Positions 59,965 to 64,000 of a DNA stretch of 64,000 bases are shown here, piece after piece. Both the position numbers and the translations under genes were made by a program. The stretch covers positions 62,001 to 126,000 of the forward strand of contig NZ_JAMBNO010000007.1 in the NCBI RefSeq assembly GCF_023715105.1. The letters are read 5' to 3'. The notes beneath the pieces are model-generated. The model saw only the letters and a list, made by a program, of their open reading frames with translations. It made no database searches and was not told where the DNA came from. Each line of letters begins with the position of its first letter. Position 1 is the first letter of the stretch. Source of the DNA: Hydrogenophaga intermedia (lineage in GTDB: Bacteria; Pseudomonadota; Gammaproteobacteria; Burkholderiales; Burkholderiaceae_C).

Positions 59965-59984
59965 TTATTTAACTTATTAAATAA
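59965..59984. promoter_or_regulatory. Putative HpaR operator overlapping the hpaR start
   Basis: Perfect 8-bp inverted repeat TTATTTAA-CTTA-TTAAATAA, very A/T-rich in a GC-rich genome. It overlaps a promoter-like pair: -35 TTGCCG (59957-59962), 17-nt spacer, -10 AATAAT (59980-59985). MarR-family regulators typically bind such palindromes over their own promoters; occupancy here would block transcription of the hpa operon. Confidence 0.6.
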
Positions 59985-60466
59985 TGTCCGGCATGCTCGG
60001 TACTGCCTTCGCCCACCGCAACCTGCCGCGCCTGCTGCTGCAGGCGCGCGAGGCCGTGATGCAGCACACCCGCCCCAGCTTGCGTGAGCACGGCCTGAGC
60101 GACCAGCAGTGGCGCGTGCTGCGCGTGCTCGGCGAGCATGCGCGCGAGCCGGGCGGCATCGAGACCGGGCGCATCGCGCGCGAGGCCTTTCTGCTCGGGC
60201 CCAGCCTCAGTGGTGTGCTCACGCGCATGGAGCGCGACGGCCTCATCACGCGCGAGCGCTGCAGCCAGGACGCAAGGCGAACCGTGGTGCGCGCCACGCC
60301 CGCGGGCCTGAAGCTGGTGCGCAAACTCTCCGCCACCATCGAGGCGCACTACGACTGGCTGGAGCAGCGCCTGAGCAAAGCGCGCCTGGCGCAGCTGTAT
60401 GCCTTGCTCGACGAGGTGATCGCGCTCGAAGGCGGTGTCGACGAGATCGACGAGGAGGCCGCATGA
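59984..60466 (+). CDS. hpaR: MarR-family regulator of homoprotocatechuate degradation
   Basis: Winged-helix repressor of 160 residues. RNLPRLLLQAREAVMQHTRP, QQWRVLRVLGE, the recognition region FLLGPSLSGVLTRMERDGLI and RERCSQDARRTVVRAT wing are typical of HpaR. Context (hpaG1-G2-E-D follow with overlaps) fixes the assignment. Two ATGs are possible: 59984, which lies within the putative operator and -10, and 59993, which would be a leaderless start if the promoter call is right. Expected inducer is an intermediate of 4-hydroxyphenylacetate breakdown. Confidence 0.92.
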   Translation: MSGMLGTAFAHRNLPRLLLQAREAVMQHTRPSLREHGLSDQQWRVLRVLGEHAREPGGIETGRIAREAFLLGPSLSGVLTRMERDGLITRERCSQDARRTVVRATPAGLKLVRKLSATIEAHYDWLEQRLSKARLAQLYALLDEVIALEGGVDEIDEEAA

Positions 60467-61116
60467 CCCTTCCGGGTTGGACCCCGTCGGGCACGGTCTA
60501 CGGCACCCTGCTCAACTTCCGTGGCGAATGGGCGCAGTGGCAGCCGCGCATGAACGACAAACCGTACGCTGCGTCGCCGAAGGCGCCCGTGCTCTATGTC
60601 AAGACCGCCAACACCTTCGCGCCGCACGGCGCTGCGGTGGTGCTGCCCGAAGGCGGCACCCTGGAGGTCGCCGCGAGCCTGGGGTTGCTGATCGGCGCCG
60701 ATGGCGCGCCGTCGCATGCGCTGCTCGCCAACGACATGAGCCTGGCGCACGACAGCTACTACCGACCGCCAATGAAGTTCCGCAACCGCGACGGCTTTCT
60801 CGGCCTGCCGCTGGAGCCCACGCCGCTGTCCGCAATCGGCGGCCTCCACGGCCTGACCGGGCTCGAGATCGAACTGCGCATCCACGGCGTGCACAAACAG
60901 ACGACAGCGCTGCGCGATCTGGTTCGCGATATCCCCACCCTGCTGCGCGACGTGAGCGAATTCATGACCCTGCGGGAGGGCGACGTGTTGCTGGTGGGCA
61001 GCGAGGCCTTGCCCGATGGCACACGGCCGCGCGTGGTGGCTGGCGACGCGGTCGAGATCAGCGCGCCGGGGCTCAAACCCGCACTGCAGCGTTTCGAGCA
61101 AGAGGTGCCGGCATGA
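60463..61116 (+). CDS. hpaG1: Homoprotocatechuate isomerase/decarboxylase, N-terminal-type subunit
   Basis: Fumarylacetoacetate-hydrolase-fold enzyme, 217 residues, matching the N-terminal half of the fused E. coli HpaG/HpcE (KAPVLYVKTANTF, SYYRPPMKFRNRDGFLGLP, EFMTLREGDVLLVGSEA). It takes part in decarboxylation of 5-oxopent-3-ene-1,2,5-tricarboxylate and the subsequent isomerisation. ATG overlaps the hpaR stop; its stop overlaps hpaG2. The split into two genes is known in pseudomonads and Burkholderiales. Confidence 0.9.
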   Translation: MTLPGWTPSGTVYGTLLNFRGEWAQWQPRMNDKPYAASPKAPVLYVKTANTFAPHGAAVVLPEGGTLEVAASLGLLIGADGAPSHALLANDMSLAHDSYYRPPMKFRNRDGFLGLPLEPTPLSAIGGLHGLTGLEIELRIHGVHKQTTALRDLVRDIPTLLRDVSEFMTLREGDVLLVGSEALPDGTRPRVVAGDAVEISAPGLKPALQRFEQEVPA

Positions 61117-61877
61117 AGCACGCCCGCGTTGCCTGGGCCGGCGCGGTGCACGACGCCGTCGAAGCCGAGGGCCAGCTCGAATTGCTCACGCCTGCGTTCA
61201 AAGGCCGCCGCGTCGCTTTCGAAGACGTGGTCTGGCTGCCGCCGCTTGCCCCCGTACCCCGCGCCCGCACCGTGCTCGCACTTGGCCTGAACTATGCCGA
61301 CCATGCGAAGGAGCTTGCTTTCAAGCCGCCCACCGAGCCATTGGCGTTTGCCAAGGGCGAGGCCTCGCTCATCGGCCACCGTGGTGCCACCGTGCGGCCC
61401 GCGGGGGTGCAGAACATGCACTACGAGTGCGAGCTCGCGGTCGTGATCGGCCGCACCGCGAAGCGCGTGAAGCGCGGCGACGCGCACGACTTCATCGCCG
61501 GCTACACCGTGGCCAACGACTACGCGGTGCGCGACTACCTGGAAAACTGGTACCGCCCCAACCTGCGCGTGAAGAACCGCGACACCGGTACGCCCATCGG
61601 CCCCTGGCGGGTCGACGCGGCGGATGTGCCCGACCCGATGAACCTCGCGCTGCAGACCACCGTGAACGGCACCGTCACGCAAGGGGGAAACACGCGCGAC
61701 ATGGTGTTCGACATCGCCACGCTCATCGAGTACTTCACGTCCTTCATGACCCTGCAGCCGGGCGACCTCATCCTCACCGGCACGCCCGACGGCGTGGTCG
61801 ACTGCCAGCCCGGCGACGTGGTGATCACGTCCATCCAAGGCATCGGCGACCTGCACAACACCATCACCGCCGCGTGA
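61113..61877 (+). CDS. hpaG2: Homoprotocatechuate isomerase/decarboxylase, C-terminal-type subunit
   Basis: FAH-family partner of HpaG1, 254 residues, matching the C-terminal half of HpcE. It has LALGLNYADHAKELAFKPP, MHYECELAVVIGR, GYTVANDYAVRDYLENWYRP and SFMTLQPGDLILTGTPDGV, which include the metal-binding acidic residues. ATG overlaps the hpaG1 stop by 4 bp; hpaE starts 7 bp after its stop. Confidence 0.93.
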   Translation: MKHARVAWAGAVHDAVEAEGQLELLTPAFKGRRVAFEDVVWLPPLAPVPRARTVLALGLNYADHAKELAFKPPTEPLAFAKGEASLIGHRGATVRPAGVQNMHYECELAVVIGRTAKRVKRGDAHDFIAGYTVANDYAVRDYLENWYRPNLRVKNRDTGTPIGPWRVDAADVPDPMNLALQTTVNGTVTQGGNTRDMVFDIATLIEYFTSFMTLQPGDLILTGTPDGVVDCQPGDVVITSIQGIGDLHNTITAA

Positions 61878-61884
61878 ACATCTC

Positions 61885-63357
61885 ATGACCACGATCCAGC
61901 ACCTCATCAACGGCAAGGCCGTCGCCAGCGCCGCGCGCTTCGCATCCACCAACCCCGCCACGCAGGAAACCCTGGCCGACGTGGCCGCCGGCGGCGAGGC
62001 CGAGGTGAACGCCGCCGTGCAGGCCGCGAAGAACGCCTTCCCGGCCTGGGCCGGCCGCCCCGCCACCGAGCGCGCGGCCATCGTGCGCAAGCTCGGCGAA
62101 CTCATCGCGAAGCACGTGCCCGAAATCGCGCGCACCGAGACCGACGACACCGGCCAGACCATTTCGCAAACGGGCAAGCAACTCGTGCCGCGCGCGGCTG
62201 ACAACTTCAGCTATTTCGCCGAGATGTGTGTGCGCGTGGACGGCCACACCTACCCCACGCCCACGCACCTGAACTACACCCTGTTCCACCCGGTGGGCGT
62301 GTGCGCGCTCATCAGCCCCTGGAACGTGCCCTTCATGACGGCCACCTGGAAGGTCGCGCCCTGCATCGCCTTCGGCAACACCGCGGTGCTCAAGATGAGC
62401 GAGCTCTCGCCCATGACCGCCGCGCGCCTGGGCGAGCTCGCGCTCGAAGCCGGCGTGCCACCCGGCGTGCTCAACGTCGTGCACGGCTTCGGCCGCGACG
62501 CGGGCGAGCCGCTGTGCGCCCACCCCGACGTGCGCGCCATCAGCTTCACCGGCTCCACCGCCACCGGCAACCGCATCGTGAAGACCGCGGGCCTGAAGAA
62601 GTTCAGCATGGAGCTCGGCGGCAAGAGCCCGTTCGTGGTATTCGACGACGCCGACCTCGACCGCGCGCTCGACGCCGCGGTGTTCATGATCTTCAGCAAC
62701 AACGGCGAGCGCTGCACCGCGGGCAGCCGCATCCTGGTGCAGCAGAGCATCTACGCCGACTTTGCGCAGAAGTTCGCCGAGCGCGCAAAGAAGATCGTGG
62801 TGGGTGACCCGCAGGACGAAAAAACCATCATCGGCCCGATGATCTCGAAGGCCCATCTTGCGAAGGTGAAGGGCTACATCGAACTTGGACCGAAGGAGGG
62901 CGCCACCCTGCTGTGCGGCGGCCTTGACCGACCCTCTTACGCGCCCGAGCTGCCCGAGCGCGTGCGCCAGGGCAACTACGTCTGGCCCACGGTGTTCGCC
63001 GATGTCGACAACCGCATGAAGATCGCGCAGGAGGAAATCTTCGGCCCCGTGGCCTGCCTGATCCCGTTCAAGGACGAAGCCCACGCGATCGCGCTGGCCA
63101 ACGACATTCAATATGGTCTTTCCAGCTACGTCTGGACGGAGAACATCGGCCGCGCACACCGCGTGGCCGCGGCCATCGAGGCCGGCATGTGCTTCGTGAA
63201 CTCGCAGAACGTGCGCGACCTGCGCCAACCCTTCGGCGGCACGAAGGCCTCAGGCACCGGGCGCGAGGGCGGCACCTGGAGCCACGAGGTTTTTCTCGAA
63301 CCCAAGAACGTGGCCGTCTCCCTGGGGTCGCACCACATTCCGCATTGGGGCGTCTGA
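61885..63357 (+). CDS. hpaE: 5-carboxymethyl-2-hydroxymuconate semialdehyde dehydrogenase
   Basis: NAD-dependent aldehyde dehydrogenase of 490 residues acting after ring cleavage of homoprotocatechuate. It carries LISPWNVPFMTATWKVAP, SFTGSTATGNRIVKTAG, the catalytic glutamate in MELGGKSPF, the nucleophile C277 in NNGERCTAGS and EEIFGPVACLIPF. Position between hpaG2 and hpaD fixes the specificity. Start at ATG 61885. Confidence 0.95.
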   Translation: MTTIQHLINGKAVASAARFASTNPATQETLADVAAGGEAEVNAAVQAAKNAFPAWAGRPATERAAIVRKLGELIAKHVPEIARTETDDTGQTISQTGKQLVPRAADNFSYFAEMCVRVDGHTYPTPTHLNYTLFHPVGVCALISPWNVPFMTATWKVAPCIAFGNTAVLKMSELSPMTAARLGELALEAGVPPGVLNVVHGFGRDAGEPLCAHPDVRAISFTGSTATGNRIVKTAGLKKFSMELGGKSPFVVFDDADLDRALDAAVFMIFSNNGERCTAGSRILVQQSIYADFAQKFAERAKKIVVGDPQDEKTIIGPMISKAHLAKVKGYIELGPKEGATLLCGGLDRPSYAPELPERVRQGNYVWPTVFADVDNRMKIAQEEIFGPVACLIPFKDEAHAIALANDIQYGLSSYVWTENIGRAHRVAAAIEAGMCFVNSQNVRDLRQPFGGTKASGTGREGGTWSHEVFLEPKNVAVSLGSHHIPHWGV

Positions 63358-63385
63358 GGCGTCCGCACCGCAGGAGGCAACGCAC

Positions 63386-64000
63386 ATGGGCAAGCTCGCA
63401 CTGGTGGCCAAGATCACCCACGTTCCGTCCATCGTCCTGAGCGAGTTCGACGGCCCGCGCAAGGGCACACGGCAGGACGCCATTGACGGCCTCAAGGCCA
63501 TCGGCCAGCGCTGCCGGGACCTGGGCGTCGACAGCGTCGTCATCTTCGACACCCACTGGCTCGTCAACGCCAGCTATCACATCAACTGCGCACCGCACTG
63601 GCAGGGCAACTACACCAGCAACGAGTTGCCGCACTTCATCAGCAACATGCCATATGCCCTCCCGGGCAACCCCGGCCTGGGCAAGCTGCTGGCCAGGGTG
63701 GCCAACAGCCTGGGGGTCGACACACTGGCGCACGATGCCACCACCCTGGCGCCCGAGTACGGAACCATCGTTCCCATGCGCTACATGAACGCCGATCAGC
63801 GCTTCAAGGTGGTGTCGGTGTCGGCCCTGTGCATGGCCCACTACCTCAACGACAGCGCGCGTCTGGGCTGGGCCTTTCGCCGCGCCATCGAAGACGAGTA
63901 CGACGGTACCGTCGCCATCCTTGCGAGCGGCTCGCTCAGCCATCGCTTCGCGCAAAACGGCCTGGCGCCCGAGTACGCCTTCAAGCTCTGGAGCCCGTTC
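63386..64000 (+). CDS. hpaD: 3,4-dihydroxyphenylacetate 2,3-dioxygenase (3' end cut by window edge)
   Basis: Ring-cleaving extradiol dioxygenase of the LigB type, iron-dependent. About 205 residues are visible from ATG 63386, which is preceded by AGGAGG 8 nt upstream, the best ribosome site in the window. Visible motifs are KITHVPSIVLSEFDGPRKG, VVIFDTHWLVNASYHINC, DATTLAPEYGTIVPMRYMN and ILASGSLSHRFAQNG, which include metal-site histidines and the catalytic histidine region. It is 28 bp after hpaE in the same operon; hpaF, hpaH and hpaI are expected beyond the window. Confidence 0.94.
   Translation, partial: MGKLALVAKITHVPSIVLSEFDGPRKGTRQDAIDGLKAIGQRCRDLGVDSVVIFDTHWLVNASYHINCAPHWQGNYTSNELPHFISNMPYALPGNPGLGKLLARVANSLGVDTLAHDATTLAPEYGTIVPMRYMNADQRFKVVSVSALCMAHYLNDSARLGWAFRRAIEDEYDGTVAILASGSLSHRFAQNGLAPEYAFKLWSPF

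Overview
The window is a GC-rich chromosomal segment from a betaproteobacterium, most likely order Burkholderiales, family Comamonadaceae (Hydrogenophaga-like). That is inferred from gene content and order (mreBCD-mrdA divergent from gatCAB, split hpaG1/hpaG2, a DUF4124 protein, NMO next to hpaR), not from a marker gene. No tRNA, rRNA, CRISPR, insertion sequence or prophage was recognised. Coding density is high and most genes sit in overlapping operons.

Layout: (1) 1-4230, minus strand: sulfate ABC uptake operon with two adjacent periplasmic sulfate-binding proteins, a small alpha/beta hydrolase between them, then cysT and cysW (cut by the window edge). (2) 4263-8506: a LysR regulator divergent from a methylmalonate-semialdehyde dehydrogenase and an overlapping GMC flavin oxidoreductase. 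(3) 8513-11277: ammonium transporter with a small unknown gene, then a TSUP anion exporter preceded by an orphan terminator. (4) 11299-19372: cell-shape operon mreBCD-mrdA (minus) divergent from gatCAB (plus). (5) 19384-28081: housekeeping genes (DUF4124 protein, pyrE, exonuclease III, MBL hydrolase, M48 protease, AmpG-like permease, acyl-CoA ligase-like enzyme, two-component pair). (6) 28082-28323: a noncoding interval packed with hairpins and ending in a strong terminator, a candidate small RNA. (7) 28324-55788: a 27-kb surface-polysaccharide locus. (8) 55843-59901: zinc-finger protein, ilvE, membrane protein, radA, nitronate monooxygenase. (9) 59984-64000: homoprotocatechuate meta-cleavage operon hpaR-G1-G2-E-D, cut by the window edge.

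The polysaccharide locus is the main accessory region. Its minus-strand arm (epimerase/reductase, phosphoglycosyl transferase, NeuD/PglD-like acetyltransferase, WbpM-like 4,6-dehydratase) should make and attach the first sugar to the lipid carrier. Its plus-strand arm is a tightly overlapping 13-gene operon: wecB and wecC (UDP-ManNAcA), an AsnB-type amidotransferase, two methyltransferases, two glycosyltransferases, a Wzx-like flippase, a Wzy-like polymerase, and two copies of a rare pairing, a 711-residue bi-domain dehydrogenase with a heparinase II/III-type protein. A minus-strand rfbBDAC set supplies dTDP-L-rhamnose. Together they suggest a Wzx/Wzy-dependent, uronate-containing, possibly amidated and methylated glycan. 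No wza/wzc/wzz export or length-control genes lie in the window.

Across the window several first-in-operon genes carry a -10-like hexamer 6-9 nt before an ATG that lacks a Shine-Dalgarno sequence, suggesting leaderless mRNAs.
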